In this document: piece after piece, positions 44,982 to 57,242 of the stretch
Position numbering within the stretch: position 1 is the first letter of the stretch
Layout: each line of letters opens with the position of its first letter
NCBI RefSeq assembly: GCF_002632755.1
Contig: NZ_NJAK01000002.1
Location: forward strand, 93,200-157,199
Length of the DNA stretch: 64,000 nucleotides
Reading direction: 5' to 3'
Source: Xenorhabdus ishibashii
GTDB taxonomy: Bacteria; Pseudomonadota; Gammaproteobacteria; Enterobacterales; Enterobacteriaceae
Notes under the pieces: model-generated
What the model was told of the DNA's origin: nothing
Seen by the model: the letters and a program-made list of their open reading frames with translations, nothing else
Database searches by the model: none
Made by a program: the position numbers and the translations under genes

Positions 44982-45594
44982 TATAAAATGGCTCTAAAAG
45001 AGCAAAATCAAGATAGCATATTCTTTTTGGATAAGGAACATACAAAAAGGGGAGTAATAATAAGGTGATGACTTCTCTGATTATGAGTTCAGCATAATAT
45101 TTACTATTTGCAATCTGTAGATTATATTCTGTTGATGAGATATATAAGTTTATTTTTATTATTTAATTGAGATTTATTACTATGCTTGTATATATGTTTA
45201 TTAATATTTAAAAATTACAGATTTACTTAATGCTAAAAATAGCTTAAACATGTTGATTAAGATTCATTTTTATATATTGCAATGCATAACTTATTAATTA
45301 TTATGAATATTTAAGAGCGGAGTGGATTGATTAGTGAGTCTTGAATATTTTATCGAAAAGATTATTTTTTTAGTCTGGTTAACATAATTTTTTAGAAAAT
45401 TCCTCGTTGAGATTAGCTAATGAAACAAGTCTAAAATTTAGGTTTTTTTGAGCAAAAATTGCTTTTTTCTATTAGATATATAAATTTATTTTTTATGATA
45501 TTGTCTTTTTTTTCTAAAAGAGTAAGTGGGATACACCTGGCAGGATATAAATAAAGTATTTTGTAACATTTTGGTATCAAAAATTTAATATTTA
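44982..45594. other. AT-rich region upstream of vgrG copy 2
   Basis: There is no supported gene. The first 250 bp resembles the region upstream of vgrG copy 1; the remainder up to 45594 shows no recognisable sequence. It should contain the promoter for vgrG copy 2. Confidence 0.6.
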
Positions 45595-45758
45595 GCGACG
45601 GATGCCTTTTTCGTTGCTTGCAAACTACCTAACTTATTGCGCCTTTGCTTTTTGCTGGCTTTACCTTGCGCGGTGGCGTTGGGCATTTTGGCAAAGCCCC
45701 TGACAGTGTCACTTTAATGGGATTCAGATTAAAAGATTTTTCCCAACGGGGATTGTAG
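45595..45758 (+). pseudogene. murJ: murJ remnant: three fragments joined by two large deletions
   Basis: Three stretches match murJ in order and orientation. 45595-45643 matches 41190-41238 (DAFFVA.KLPNLLR region). Then TTTGCTTTTTGCTGGCTTTA up to TGTCACTTT matches about 42017-42090. Then AATGGGATTCAGATTAAAAG to the TAG stop matches about 42574-42617. The start and about 85 percent of the gene are missing. Both junctions carry microhomology (TGCGCC and CTTT). The 3' flank, including the hairpin, also matches murJ. It cannot encode MurJ. Confidence 0.95.
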
Positions 45759-45768
45759 CCATGATGAG

Positions 45769-45793
45769 ACTGGCATGATTTGATCATGCCAGT
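45769..45793. terminator. Second copy of the murJ hairpin, before argS
   Basis: Identical to 42628-42652: a 10-bp stem with a 5-nt loop. It lies between the murJ remnant and the convergent argS gene and was probably the original murJ/argS intergenic terminator. Confidence 0.6.
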
Positions 45794-45807
45794 TTGGGAG
45801 AAGATAA

Positions 45808-47538
45808 TTACATCCGTTCTACTGTCTCGATACCCAAGGTATCAAGACCTTGCTTCAAAGTTTTTGCCGTCAGCAAAGCCAGTTTCAGGCGGCTCTGGCG
45901 CAGTTCTTCGCTATCCGCATTCAGGATTGGGCAATGTTCGTAGAAACCAGAGAACAGGCCGGCCAGATCATAGAGGTAAGCACACATCACGTGAGGAGTG
46001 CCTTCACGGGCAACCGTTGTGATAGTTTCTTCAAATTGCAACAGGCGTGTCGCTAAGGCTTGTTCACGTTCTTCATTCAGAAGAACGGGGTGTGTCAGAC
46101 TGCTTTCATCGGTTTTTGCACGCTTGAAGATAGAATTGACACGGGTATAAGCATATTGCATATAAGGAGCGGTATTACCTTCAAAGGCGAGCATATTATC
46201 CCAGTCAAATACGTAGTCGGTAGTCCGGCTTTTGGAAAGATCCGCATATTTCACCGCGCCAATACCTACAGCGTTGACAACTTTTTTCAGTTCGTCCTCC
46301 GGCATATCTGGGTTTTTCCCGCGGATCAAGGCATCTGCCCGTTCAATGGCCTCGTCCAGCAAATCAGACAGTCTTACTGTGCCACCTGCGCGAGTTTTGA
46401 ATGGCTTGCCATCTTTACCCAACATCATGCCGAACATATGGTGTTCAAGTGACATGGATTCAGGAATGTAACCTGCCTTGCGCACTATTGTCCAGGCTTG
46501 CATCAGGTGCTGGTGTTGGCGTGAATCGATGTAGTAAAGAACGCGGTCAGCGTGCAAGACTTCATGACGATACTTGGCACAGGCGATATCGGTGGTGGTA
46601 TATAGATAACCCCCATCTTTTTTCTGGATGATGACACCCATTGGTTCGCCTTCTTTGTTTTTATATTCATCAAGGTAAACCACGATAGCGCCATCACTCT
46701 CAACGGCAAGCCCACGTTGTTTCAGATCGGCAACAACACTAGGCAGCATATCGTTATACAGGCTTTCACCCATAACATCTTTTTTCGTCAGCGTCACATT
46801 CAGGCGATCATAGGTTTCCTGATTTTGTGACATAGTGATATCAACCAGTTTGCGCCACATGGTACGGCAATATTCATCACCACCTTGCAGTTTTACTACG
46901 TAACTACGGGCACGAACAGCAAACTCTTCATCTTCGTCGTAAGTTTTCTTCGCTTCACGATAGAAGGCTTCCAAATCGGCCAATGCCATGTCACTGGCAT
47001 CTTCGTTCTGGATTTTTTCCAGATAGGCAATTAGCATCCCGAACTGAGTACCCCAGTCACCAACGTGGTTGGCTCGGATGATTTTGTGTCCCAAAAACTC
47101 AAGAGTACGTGCGGCAGCATCACCAATAATCGTGGAACGAATGTGCCCAATATGCATTTGTTTGGCCACATTCGGCGCAGAATAGTCGATCACGATGGTT
47201 TGTGGCTCTACCGGAGTGATACCCAATTTTTCATCTTTCAGCGCAGTTTCAATATTGGCAGCAATCCACGTTTTATCCAGAAAAATATTGATAAAACCAG
47301 GGCCTGCAATCTCAACTTTGCTGGCAATTCCTTGCAGATCCAGCAAACTGACGACTTTTTCTGCCAATTGTCGGGGGGGCATGCCCACTTTTTTCGCTGC
47401 CGCCATGACACCATTCGCCTGGTAGTCACCAAACTGAGCTTTTGCAGATTGACGAACGTGGGCTTCACTGTCGGCTGGAGCACCAGCAGCAATCAGCGCA
47501 TGGCTAATTTTTTCTGAAAGAATGGCTTGAATATTCAC
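45808..47538 (-). CDS. argS: Arginyl-tRNA synthetase
   Basis: This 576-residue class I synthetase charges tRNA-Arg with arginine. The HIGH signature is at residues 129-132 ([16 protein letters not shown]). The N-terminal additional domain and the C-terminal anticodon-binding domain ending LGIETVERM are present. E. coli ArgS has 577 residues. The start is GTG at 47538, with AAGG 8 nt upstream. In E. coli argS neighbours yecM and cutC; here the dgo operon separates argS from cutC. Confidence 0.97.
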   Translation of the reverse strand: MNIQAILSEKISHALIAAGAPADSEAHVRQSAKAQFGDYQANGVMAAAKKVGMPPRQLAEKVVSLLDLQGIASKVEIAGPGFINIFLDKTWIAANIETALKDEKLGITPVEPQTIVIDYSAPNVAKQMHIGHIRSTIIGDAAARTLEFLGHKIIRANHVGDWGTQFGMLIAYLEKIQNEDASDMALADLEAFYREAKKTYDEDEEFAVRARSYVVKLQGGDEYCRTMWRKLVDITMSQNQETYDRLNVTLTKKDVMGESLYNDMLPSVVADLKQRGLAVESDGAIVVYLDEYKNKEGEPMGVIIQKKDGGYLYTTTDIACAKYRHEVLHADRVLYYIDSRQHQHLMQAWTIVRKAGYIPESMSLEHHMFGMMLGKDGKPFKTRAGGTVRLSDLLDEAIERADALIRGKNPDMPEDELKKVVNAVGIGAVKYADLSKSRTTDYVFDWDNMLAFEGNTAPYMQYAYTRVNSIFKRAKTDESSLTHPVLLNEEREQALATRLLQFEETITTVAREGTPHVMCAYLYDLAGLFSGFYEHCPILNADSEELRQSRLKLALLTAKTLKQGLDTLGIETVERM

Positions 47539-47907
47539 CGAGTTACCTTAAATTACGAATAAAAGCCCGTGCATTTGAACTATGCAAATACTTTTAAGCG
47601 TGTGAGTTATGACAAAATAACAGGTTTTATACCATATTCAGCATCCTGCATGCTACCATCAGCCGCCGCTTGCGTTATGACTTTTTGTTTTCAGCTCGCC
47701 TTTCCAGCAATTCTTTGCTATCCCGATTAAAATCAGCCTGTAAATCGTGTTATTAAAAATGCCGTATTCTTTTTGTGATCTTTATCGTAGTACTGCAACT
47801 CAACATGGCGATAAGCTCATTTCGGTGAGTGTTATTTGAACGAATCTGGATGGGCGATGAAGTTAGCAGGCTTAAGGCACTCTGACACGAAGACTTAAGG
47901 AAATCAC
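47539..47907. other. 369-bp divergent region between argS and dgoK
   Basis: No gene is supported. It must hold promoters for argS and the dgo operon. No dgoR-like GntR regulator is encoded here, and I cannot point to an operator. TTAAGGAAATCAC just before 47908 is the dgoK ribosome site. Confidence 0.5.
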
Positions 47908-48819
47908 ATGACAGCACGCTACATTACTATTGATTGGGGGTCGACCAATTTACGAGCCTGGCTATATCAGGGCGATGAATGTCTGGAAAGCAGGCAATCT
48001 GCAATGGGAGTGACTCGTCTTAATGGAAAATCCCCGCAAGTAGTGTTAGCAGAAATCACGCAAGGCTGGCGGAATGATAAAACGCCGGTTGTCATGGCAG
48101 GAATGATCGGGAGTAATGTGGGTTGGAAAATAGCTCCCTATTTGTCGGTTCCCATTAGGTTCTCTGCAATAGGTGAGCAATTAACTCCCGTTGAAAGCAA
48201 TGTCTGGATTATTTCTGGATTGTGTGTTTCACGTGAAGATAATCACAACGTGATGCGAGGCGAAGAGACGCAATTATTGGGCGCTCACCAGCTTTTTCCT
48301 TCTTCTCTTTATGTCATGCCCGGTACTCACTGCAAATGGGTATTGGCTGACAACCAACAAATCCGTGATTTCCGTACTGTGATGACTGGTGAACTCCACC
48401 ATTTACTTTTGCATCATTCACTGGTAGGGGCGGGGTTACCAGAACAGATTGTCTGCCCTGAGGTTTTTAACGCAGGGCTTAAACGGGGAATAGATTCTCC
48501 TGCTATTTTGTCGCTTTTATTCGAAGTTCGCGCTTCACACATATTGAATGCTCTGCCGCGCGAACATGTGAGTGAATTTTTATCTGGCCTGTTGATTGGT
48601 GCCGAAGTTGCGAGCATGAGTCACTATTTTGCAGATCAACAGACTATCACACTCGTTGCCGGACTTTCGTTAGCTGCTCGTTATAAGCAGGCGTTCGATA
48701 CTATTGGGCGAAATGTTTCTCTGGCAGACGGCGATACCGTTTTTCAGGTAGGTATAAGGAGTATCGCAAATGCTGTGGCAAACCAATCTTCCACTTATCG
48801 CTATTCTGCGCGGTGTTAA
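47908..48819 (+). CDS. dgoK: 2-dehydro-3-deoxygalactonokinase
   Basis: A 303-residue sugar kinase of the actin/hexokinase fold. It phosphorylates 2-keto-3-deoxygalactonate with ATP, the second step of galactonate catabolism. The phosphate motif IDWGSTNLRAW is near the N-terminus and MPGTHCKWV near residue 147. AAGGA precedes the ATG. The 3' end overlaps dgoA by 50 bp in another frame; the last codons ([10 protein letters not shown]) are therefore constrained or replaced by the overlap. Confidence 0.95.
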   Translation: MTARYITIDWGSTNLRAWLYQGDECLESRQSAMGVTRLNGKSPQVVLAEITQGWRNDKTPVVMAGMIGSNVGWKIAPYLSVPIRFSAIGEQLTPVESNVWIISGLCVSREDNHNVMRGEETQLLGAHQLFPSSLYVMPGTHCKWVLADNQQIRDFRTVMTGELHHLLLHHSLVGAGLPEQIVCPEVFNAGLKRGIDSPAILSLLFEVRASHILNALPREHVSEFLSGLLIGAEVASMSHYFADQQTITLVAGLSLAARYKQAFDTIGRNVSLADGDTVFQVGIRSIANAVANQSSTYRYSARC

Positions 48820-49387
48820 GCCGGACGAAGTGCTTGGACACATTGCAGCGGTCATTAATGCCGGGTTCGATACAGTGGAAATCCCTCTTAATTCTCCACA
48901 GTGGGAACAGAGTATTCCGGTCGTTGTGAAAGCGTTTGGCAGTCAGGCGCTGATTGGGGCGGGAACGGTACTTAAACCAGAACAGGTGGATATGCTGGCG
49001 GAAATGGGTTGCAGACTGATTGTCACGCCTAATATTCACAGTGAAGTGATTCGCAAAGCGGTCTCTTATGGTATGACAGTATGCCCTGGTTGCGCGACAG
49101 CCACGGAAGCTTTTACTGCGCTGGAAGCTGGTGCTCAGTCACTAAAAATTTTCCCTGCATCAGCATTCGGCCCAGATTATATCAAAGCCCTGAAAGCCGT
49201 TTTACCATCAGATGTGCCTGTTTTTGCCGTGGGTGGTGTAACGCCAGATAATTTGTCTCAGTGGATTAAAGCAGGTTGCATAGGCGCCGGTTTAGGCAGT
49301 GATCTTTATCGTGCCGGTCAATCGGTTGAGAATACCGCACGGCAAGCAACCTTATTTGTGAGTGCGTACCGAGAGGCTGTGCAATGA
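48770..49387 (+). CDS. dgoA: 2-dehydro-3-deoxy-6-phosphogalactonate aldolase
   Basis: A 205-residue class I aldolase of the KDPG aldolase family. It splits the phosphorylated sugar acid into pyruvate and glyceraldehyde-3-phosphate. Motifs include [27 protein letters not shown] and the Schiff-base lysine in [11 protein letters not shown]. It is co-translated with its neighbours: 50-bp overlap with dgoK, 4-bp overlap (ATGA) with dgoD. Confidence 0.95.
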   Translation: MLWQTNLPLIAILRGVKPDEVLGHIAAVINAGFDTVEIPLNSPQWEQSIPVVVKAFGSQALIGAGTVLKPEQVDMLAEMGCRLIVTPNIHSEVIRKAVSYGMTVCPGCATATEAFTALEAGAQSLKIFPASAFGPDYIKALKAVLPSDVPVFAVGGVTPDNLSQWIKAGCIGAGLGSDLYRAGQSVENTARQATLFVSAYREAVQ

Positions 49388-50532
49388 AAATAACTCAATT
49401 CACGACTTACCGTTTACCACCCCGCTGGATGTTCTTAAAAATTGAAACAGATGAAGGTGTTGTCGGCTGGGGAGAACCGGTGCTTGAAGGCCGTGTCCGC
49501 ACAGTGGAAACGGCAGTGCACGAACTAAGTGAATATTTGATTGGACAAGATCCTGCCCGCATCAATGACCTGTGGCAGGTTATGTATCGTGCGGGTTTTT
49601 ATCGTGGCGGCTCCATTCTGATGAGCGCCATTGCGGGTATCGATCAGGCTTTATGGGATATCAAAGGTAAGGTTTTGAATGCCCCCGTGTGGCAGCTCAT
49701 GGGAGGGTTAGTGCGTGATAAGATTAAAGCTTATAGCTGGGTAGGGGGCGATCGCCCGTCGGAGGTGATTGACGGTATTAAAACCTTACGGAAGATCGGT
49801 TTTGATACATTCAAATTAAATGGTTGTGAAGAACTGAGCATCATTGATGATTCTCGAAAAATTGATGCTGCTGTCAATACCGTGGCACAAATCCGTGAAG
49901 TGTTCGGTAATGAAATTGAATTTGGGCTTGATTTTCATGGCCGTGTTAGTGCGCCAATGGCGAAAGTATTAATTAAGGCGTTAGAACCGTATCGCCCTCT
50001 ATTCATTGAAGAACCGGTGCTGGCGGAGCAATCGGAATATTATCCACGTCTGGCAGCACAAACCCATATTCCAATTGCGGCAGGTGAGCGCATGTTTTCC
50101 CGTTTTGAATTTAAACGTGTATTGGAAATGGGAGGGCTGGCCATTATCCAGCCAGATTTATCGCATGCGGGAGGAATGACTGAATGCTATAAAATTGCGG
50201 GTATGGCTGAAGCGTATGATGTGGCTCTGGCACCCCATTGTCCACTGGGTCCGATTGCACTGGCCGCTTGCCTGCACATCGATTTCATATCACGTAATGC
50301 GGTATTTCAGGAGCAGAGCATGGGCATTCATTACAATAAAGGAGCTGAGTTACTTGATCTGGTGAAAAATAAAGAAGATTTCAGTATGGAAGGGGGGGTC
50401 TTTAAACCCTTAATGAAATCGGGGCTTGGTGTTGAAATTGACGAAGCACAGGTCATTGAACGTAGCAAAAATGCACCAGACTGGCGGAATCCATTGTGGC
50501 GACATAAAGATGGTTCCGTTGCTGAATGGTAA
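49384..50532 (+). CDS. dgoD: D-galactonate dehydratase
   Basis: A 382-residue enolase-superfamily enzyme that dehydrates D-galactonate to 2-dehydro-3-deoxygalactonate, the first step. The magnesium ligands are visible in DFHGR, IEEP and AGERMFSRF, and the catalytic histidines in DFHGR and APHCPLGP. The E. coli enzyme is also 382 residues. It follows dgoA with a 4-bp overlap. Confidence 0.96.
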   Translation: MKITQFTTYRLPPRWMFLKIETDEGVVGWGEPVLEGRVRTVETAVHELSEYLIGQDPARINDLWQVMYRAGFYRGGSILMSAIAGIDQALWDIKGKVLNAPVWQLMGGLVRDKIKAYSWVGGDRPSEVIDGIKTLRKIGFDTFKLNGCEELSIIDDSRKIDAAVNTVAQIREVFGNEIEFGLDFHGRVSAPMAKVLIKALEPYRPLFIEEPVLAEQSEYYPRLAAQTHIPIAAGERMFSRFEFKRVLEMGGLAIIQPDLSHAGGMTECYKIAGMAEAYDVALAPHCPLGPIALAACLHIDFISRNAVFQEQSMGIHYNKGAELLDLVKNKEDFSMEGGVFKPLMKSGLGVEIDEAQVIERSKNAPDWRNPLWRHKDGSVAEW

Positions 50533-50639
50533 TAATGCCCATCATTAACTAACTCAATCAATGCGTTTTTTACGCCCTCTGTTAACAACAGGGCAAAGTG
50601 ACAGGGTTCTCTGTGCCCAGAATCTGGAGACAGATTGAT

Positions 50640-51932
50640 ATGAATATTTCAGAAACAACTACGAAAATTGGGCGTCGGCGCTATTTGACGCTGATAATGA
50701 TCTTTATCACCGTCGTTATTTGTTATGTTGATCGCGCTAACCTTGCTGTTGCGTCAGCAGATATTCAAAAAGAGTTTGCTATCACGAAAACAGAAATGGG
50801 TTACATTTTTTCAGCTTTCTCCTGGCTTTATACCTTATGTCAAATTCCTGGTGGCTGGTTCCTTGATCGCGTTGGCTCACGCCTGACCTATTTTATTGCT
50901 ATTCTTGGCTGGTCGGTGGCGACGTTATTACAGGGTTTTGCCATCGGGCTGATGTCACTTATTGGACTACGTTCCATCATTGGTATTTTTGAAGCCCCGA
51001 CATTCCCCACCAATAACCGCATGGTGACAAGTTGGTTCCCTGAGCATGAGCGCGCCTCTGCCGTTGGTTTTTACACCTCAGGGCAGTTTGTTGGACTTGC
51101 TTTTCTGACCCCACTTCTCATGTGGATTCAGGTACTCATTAGCTGGCATTGGGTTTTTTTCTTGACTGGTGGTATCGGGATTATTTGGTCATTCATCTGG
51201 ATTAAAATTTATCGGCGGCCGCGGTTAACAAAAAATATGAGTCATGCAGAGCTTGAATATATCCGCAGTGGAGGAGGATTGATCGATGATGACTCACCCG
51301 CTAAGAGAGCGGAACAACCGTCTCTTACTATCGCTGACTGGAAGCTAATGTTCCATCGTAAGCTGGTGGGTGTCTATCTGGGGCAATTTGCAGTCGCTTC
51401 AACACTGTGGTTCTTTTTGACCTGGTTCCCGAATTATCTGATTCAAGAGAAAGGGATCACCGCGCTGAAAGCCGGCTTTATGACGACCGTTCCGTTCCTG
51501 GCCGCATTTCTCGGTGTACTCCTTTCTGGTTGGTTGGCAGATAAAATGGTACGCAAAGGTTTCTCTTTGGGCGCGGCGCGTAAGACACCGATTATTTGTG
51601 GTTTGATCATTTCCGCCTGTATTATGGGAGCCAACTATACTAACAACCCAATATGGGTCATGGTGCTGATGGCGCTGGCATTCTTTGGTAATGGCTTTGC
51701 ATCTATTACCTGGTCACTGGTTTCTTCACTGGCACCGATTCGTTTGATTGGTTTGACCGGCGGCATTTTTAATTTTGCCGGCGGGTTGGGAGGGATCTCG
51801 ATGCCGCTTGTGATAGGTTATTTGGCGCAGAGCTACGGTTTTTCTCCAGCACTGGTTTACATTTCCGTTGTAACATTGATTGGTGCACTCTCCTATATCT
51901 TTCTCGTGGGAGAAGTAAAACGTGTAGGCTAA
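50640..51932 (+). CDS. dgoT: D-galactonate/H+ symporter DgoT
   Basis: A 430-residue major facilitator of the anion:cation symporter group with 12 membrane segments. [24 protein letters not shown] at the N-terminus, here shortened to its start RRRYLTL, and [11 protein letters not shown] are typical. The ATG at 50640 with GGAGA upstream is preferred to an in-frame GTG at 50598. It imports galactonate for the enzymes encoded upstream. It is the last gene of the operon, 107 bp after dgoD. Confidence 0.93.
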   Translation: MNISETTTKIGRRRYLTLIMIFITVVICYVDRANLAVASADIQKEFAITKTEMGYIFSAFSWLYTLCQIPGGWFLDRVGSRLTYFIAILGWSVATLLQGFAIGLMSLIGLRSIIGIFEAPTFPTNNRMVTSWFPEHERASAVGFYTSGQFVGLAFLTPLLMWIQVLISWHWVFFLTGGIGIIWSFIWIKIYRRPRLTKNMSHAELEYIRSGGGLIDDDSPAKRAEQPSLTIADWKLMFHRKLVGVYLGQFAVASTLWFFLTWFPNYLIQEKGITALKAGFMTTVPFLAAFLGVLLSGWLADKMVRKGFSLGAARKTPIICGLIISACIMGANYTNNPIWVMVLMALAFFGNGFASITWSLVSSLAPIRLIGLTGGIFNFAGGLGGISMPLVIGYLAQSYGFSPALVYISVVTLIGALSYIFLVGEVKRVG

Positions 51933-51983
51933 TCAAACTCGTGTTAAACAGAATAACCAGGGTTTATATCCGAGGGATTTTGA

Positions 51984-52736
51984 ATGATAAGGCTGGAAAT
52001 TTGCTGTTATAGCATAAGCTGTGCTTTAGTTGCACAAAAGGCGGGAGCTGATCGCATTGAACTGTGTGCCAGCCCACCGGAAGGCGGGGTAACACCGAGC
52101 TTCGGAGCATTGCAGCATGCACGACAGCATTTATCAATTCCTGTGCATCCTATTGTACGACCAAGAGGAGGCGACTTCTGCTACAGCAACACGGATTTCG
52201 AAGTGATGAAAAATGATGTCGCTCGTATCCGTGATATGGGATTTCCTGGTGTCGTCTTTGGTCTGTTAAACGAAGAAGGTCATATCGATCGGCTGCGCAT
52301 GAGGCAATTGATGTCATTATCAGGGAATATGAAAGTCACTTTTCATCGTGCTTTTGATATGTGTTTTAATCCACATGTTGCGTTGGAGCAACTGACCGAA
52401 CTCGGTGTGCAGCGTATTTTAACTTCAGGCCAGCAACAAAATGCTGAGTTGGGGCTGCCTCTGTTAAAAGAGTTATTACAGGCTAGCCAAGGACCAATTA
52501 TTATGCCAGGAGCGGGGGTCAGAATGAGCAATATCAGTAAATTTTTGGAAATTGGCGTCACGGAAGTTCACAGTTCAGCAGGTAAGACGGTGCCTTCTTC
52601 CATGAAATACCGGAAAGCGGGCGTGACAATGAGTTCTGACGACAGTGATGTCGATGAATATGCTTATTATTGTGTTGATGGATCGTTAGTTGAATCGATG
52701 AAAAGCGTAATTAGTCTGGTTCAACGGAAAAAATAA
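51984..52736 (+). CDS. cutC: CutC family protein
   Basis: A 250-residue TIM-barrel protein, close in length to E. coli CutC (248). Motifs: [52 protein letters not shown] and FHRAFDM. It was named for copper tolerance, but the true activity is unsettled. It starts 51 bp after dgoT with GAGGGA upstream, so it may be read through from the dgo operon. Confidence 0.95.
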   Translation: MIRLEICCYSISCALVAQKAGADRIELCASPPEGGVTPSFGALQHARQHLSIPVHPIVRPRGGDFCYSNTDFEVMKNDVARIRDMGFPGVVFGLLNEEGHIDRLRMRQLMSLSGNMKVTFHRAFDMCFNPHVALEQLTELGVQRILTSGQQQNAELGLPLLKELLQASQGPIIMPGAGVRMSNISKFLEIGVTEVHSSAGKTVPSSMKYRKAGVTMSSDDSDVDEYAYYCVDGSLVESMKSVISLVQRKK

Positions 52737-52747
52737 CAGCCAGAACC

Positions 52748-52777
52748 CCCAGTCACAGAGTTAACCCTGTGACTGGG
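52748..52777. terminator. Hairpin between convergent cutC and cmoB
   Basis: A perfect 11-bp stem (CCCAGTCACAG / CTGTGACTGGG) with an 8-nt loop, just after the cutC stop. No T-tract follows on either strand, so termination efficiency is uncertain. Confidence 0.55.
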
Positions 52778-52824
52778 AAGGGTAGCCAGAAAGAGCAAAA
52801 TGATAATTTAAAAGATGGGGAGTG

Positions 52825-54620
<1,796 letters not shown>

Positions 54621-54665
54621 CTATTCTAACAGAATGCAGGAAAAGGCAGAAAGGGGAGATAATCA

Positions 54666-54711
54666 AGAGATAAACCCTCAGGCGGCGTATGTCACCTGAG
54701 GGTTTATCTCT
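54666..54711. repeat. 17-bp perfect inverted repeat between yecN and cmoA
   Basis: AGAGATAAACCCTCAGG (54666-54682) pairs perfectly with CCTGAGGGTTTATCTCT (54695-54711) around 12 nt. It lies after yecN and before cmoA in the direction of transcription. It has no T-tract, so it may be a weak terminator, an RNA-processing hairpin or a small repetitive element. Confidence 0.75.
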
Positions 54712-54809
54712 AATCATTTAGGATTATAGAGAGCGACAGTTTTGCCATCGGGGCTGTAAGGCAAAGTGCACAGAGATAGGTGAGCTATCTATAATAGGGT
54801 ATAGAAAAA

Positions 54810-55208
54810 TTATATATAGAGAGAAAAGATCTGCCCCCACGGTAAATAGTAGATGTTAGCGATAACCATTATTATCATTGAGATATAGGTTGCAGCCATT
54901 CCCATACGCCGCCAGCGTATTTCCCGATGACGCAAGCCAAAATAGTGGAATACTCTGCCTGAGAGTAATACCAATCCACAAATGTGCAGCATCCAGACGG
55001 GTGCCCCATTCATCTCCATCACAACCAATAACAATATTGAAATGGGAATGTATTCAACCGCATTACCATGAACCCGTATGGCGGTTTGCAATTCATAAAA
55101 ACCGCCATCGCCATAGGCTACCCGATATTGCGTTCTCAATTTGACGACATCCAGAGACAGTTTAATTAACAGTAGTGCGCCCAGTACTAGATAAAGCGAG
55201 CTGACCAT
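54810..55208 (-). CDS. yecN: MAPEG-family inner-membrane protein YecN
   Basis: 132 residues from the ATG at 55208, chosen because GGAG lies 6 nt upstream and the E. coli protein has 131 residues. Four hydrophobic segments and RVFHYFGL near residue 85 fit the MAPEG family (membrane glutathione/eicosanoid proteins). The role in bacteria is unknown. It is divergent from aspS; in E. coli yecD and yecE lie between, and both are missing here. Confidence 0.9.
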   Translation of the reverse strand: MVSSLYLVLGALLLIKLSLDVVKLRTQYRVAYGDGGFYELQTAIRVHGNAVEYIPISILLLVVMEMNGAPVWMLHICGLVLLSGRVFHYFGLRHREIRWRRMGMAATYISMIIMVIANIYYLPWGQIFSLYI

Positions 55209-55379
55209 TTTTAACTCCATTGCCTAACCAAAAACGGCCGAACGATGATAAACCTCAAAAAGAAAACTGTCGCTATAAATCATCGTATTTAATAATAAAT
55301 TCTATGAATGTTATCAGATAGCAAAAAATTGTCTTGCCAAGAACGGTGTTATGGCCTTATCTCCGGTCAGAATTTCCAG

Positions 55380-55385
55380 TATAAT
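55380..55385 (+). promoter_or_regulatory. Likely -10 box of aspS
   Basis: TATAAT is a perfect -10 hexamer 88 nt upstream of the aspS ATG. The matching -35 is weak (near 55357), so only the -10 is proposed. Confidence 0.5.
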
Positions 55386-55472
55386 AGCAACCTTTTTTGC
55401 TATTCTTCCTAAAAGAACAATGCCAAAATTTCCGCAGCAGAAAGCATAACGAGCTGAGTAAAAGGATATTGT

Positions 55473-57242
55473 ATGCGTACTAATTATTGTGGGCAGTTGA
55501 ACCTGGCCGATGAAGGCCAGAAAGTGACTCTTTGTGGGTGGGTAAATCGTCGCCGTGATTTAGGTGGCTTGATCTTTATTGATATGCGAGATCGCGAAGG
55601 TATCGTTCAGGTCTTTTTTGACCCAGATCAGAAAGAGGTCTTTGCTCAGGCTTCTGAACTGCGTAATGAATTTTGTATTCAAATTACGGGAATTGTGCGT
55701 GCGCGCCCTGATAACCAAATTAATAAAGATATGGCAACTGGCGAAATTGAAGTTTTCGCAGAAAGCCTGATGGTTTTCAATCGCTCGGAGCCGTTGCCAT
55801 TGGATAGCAACCAGAATAACAGCGAAGAGCAGCGCCTGAAATACCGCTATCTTGATCTGCGTCGCACTGAGATGTCGCAACGTCTGAAAACCAGGGCAAA
55901 GATCACCAGTTTTGTGCGTCGTTTTATGGATACTGCGGGTTTCATCGATGTTGAAACGCCAATGCTGACCAAGGCAACGCCAGAAGGTGCGCGTGACTAT
56001 TTAGTACCAAGCCGTGTGCATAAAGGTGAATTTTATGCACTGCCACAGTCCCCGCAGCTTTTCAAACAGTTGTTGATGATGTCTGGCTTTGACCGTTATT
56101 ACCAGATTGTGAAATGCTTCCGCGATGAAGATTTACGTGCCGATCGTCAGCCAGAATTCACCCAGATCGACGTTGAAACCTCGTTTATGACCGCTGAACA
56201 AGTTCGCGAAATCATGGAAAAAATGATCCGTGAATTGTGGCTGGATGTGAAAGATATCGAGTTGGGCAGCTTCCCAATTATGACATTCGAAGAAGCCATG
56301 CGCCGCTTTGGTTCAGATAAACCAGATTTGCGTAACCCTCTGGAATTGGTGGATATTGCCGATCTGGTTAAAGACGTGGAATTCTCTGTTTTTGCCGAAC
56401 CCGCAAACAATCCTAAAGGCCGTGTAGCGGTAATTTGTGTTCCGGGCGGAGCGGAGCTGAGCCGTAAGCAAATTGATGAGTACGGTAAATTTGTTGGCAT
56501 CTATGGTGCGAAGGGTTTGGCATGGATGAAAGTTAATAACCGTGCTGCTGGCCTGGAAGGGGTACAAAGCCCGATTGCTAAGTTCCTGTCTGCGGAGGTA
56601 GTTGAGAGCTTGTTGTCCCGTACCAATGCCCAGGATGGTGATATTCTGTTCTTCGGTGCTGATAAGAAAAACATTGTCACTGATGCGATGGGAGCGCTGC
56701 GCCTGAAACTCGGCCGTGACTTGAATATCACCGATTTGGCAAGCTGGAAACCGCTGTGGGTGATTGATTTCCCCATGTTTGAAGAAAACGGAGAAGGTGG
56801 TTTGACGGCAATGCATCATCCATTTACGTCTCCGCGTGATATGTCGGCGGTTGAGTTGGAAAACAATCCAGAATCCGCCATTGCGAACGCTTACGACATG
56901 GTTATCAATGGCTATGAAGTGGGTGGTGGTTCTGTCCGTATTCATCGTAATGAAATGCAGCAGGCTGTATTCCGCATTTTGGGTATCAATGAACAAGAAC
57001 AGCAGGAGAAATTTGGTTTCTTGCTGAATGCTCTGAAATACGGTACACCGCCACATGCGGGATTGGCTTTCGGTTTGGATCGCCTCGTCATGTTGCTGAC
57101 TGATACCGATAATATTCGTGATGTGATCGCTTTCCCGAAAACAACGGCAGCGGCTTGTTTAATGACTGATGCACCAAGTCCGGCGAATTCAGCGGCGTTG
57201 GAAGAACTGGCTATTTCAGTCGTTAAAAAAGAGAACGCATAA
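55473..57242 (+). CDS. aspS: Aspartyl-tRNA synthetase
   Basis: This 589-residue bacterial class II synthetase charges tRNA-Asp. It has an N-terminal OB-fold anticodon domain ([15 protein letters not shown]), motif 2 [18 protein letters not shown], the bacterial insertion GAD domain in the middle, and motif 3 [18 protein letters not shown] precedes the ATG. Its stop shares one base with the nudB start (TAATG), so the two are co-translated. Confidence 0.98.
   Translation: MRTNYCGQLNLADEGQKVTLCGWVNRRRDLGGLIFIDMRDREGIVQVFFDPDQKEVFAQASELRNEFCIQITGIVRARPDNQINKDMATGEIEVFAESLMVFNRSEPLPLDSNQNNSEEQRLKYRYLDLRRTEMSQRLKTRAKITSFVRRFMDTAGFIDVETPMLTKATPEGARDYLVPSRVHKGEFYALPQSPQLFKQLLMMSGFDRYYQIVKCFRDEDLRADRQPEFTQIDVETSFMTAEQVREIMEKMIRELWLDVKDIELGSFPIMTFEEAMRRFGSDKPDLRNPLELVDIADLVKDVEFSVFAEPANNPKGRVAVICVPGGAELSRKQIDEYGKFVGIYGAKGLAWMKVNNRAAGLEGVQSPIAKFLSAEVVESLLSRTNAQDGDILFFGADKKNIVTDAMGALRLKLGRDLNITDLASWKPLWVIDFPMFEENGEGGLTAMHHPFTSPRDMSAVELENNPESAIANAYDMVINGYEVGGGSVRIHRNEMQQAVFRILGINEQEQQEKFGFLLNALKYGTPPHAGLAFGLDRLVMLLTDTDNIRDVIAFPKTTAAACLMTDAPSPANSAALEELAISVVKKENA

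Noticed and set aside
47774..47789. Possible CRP site (TGTGA...TCGTA) upstream of dgoK
   Set aside because: Only the left half matches; the right half is too poor to call.
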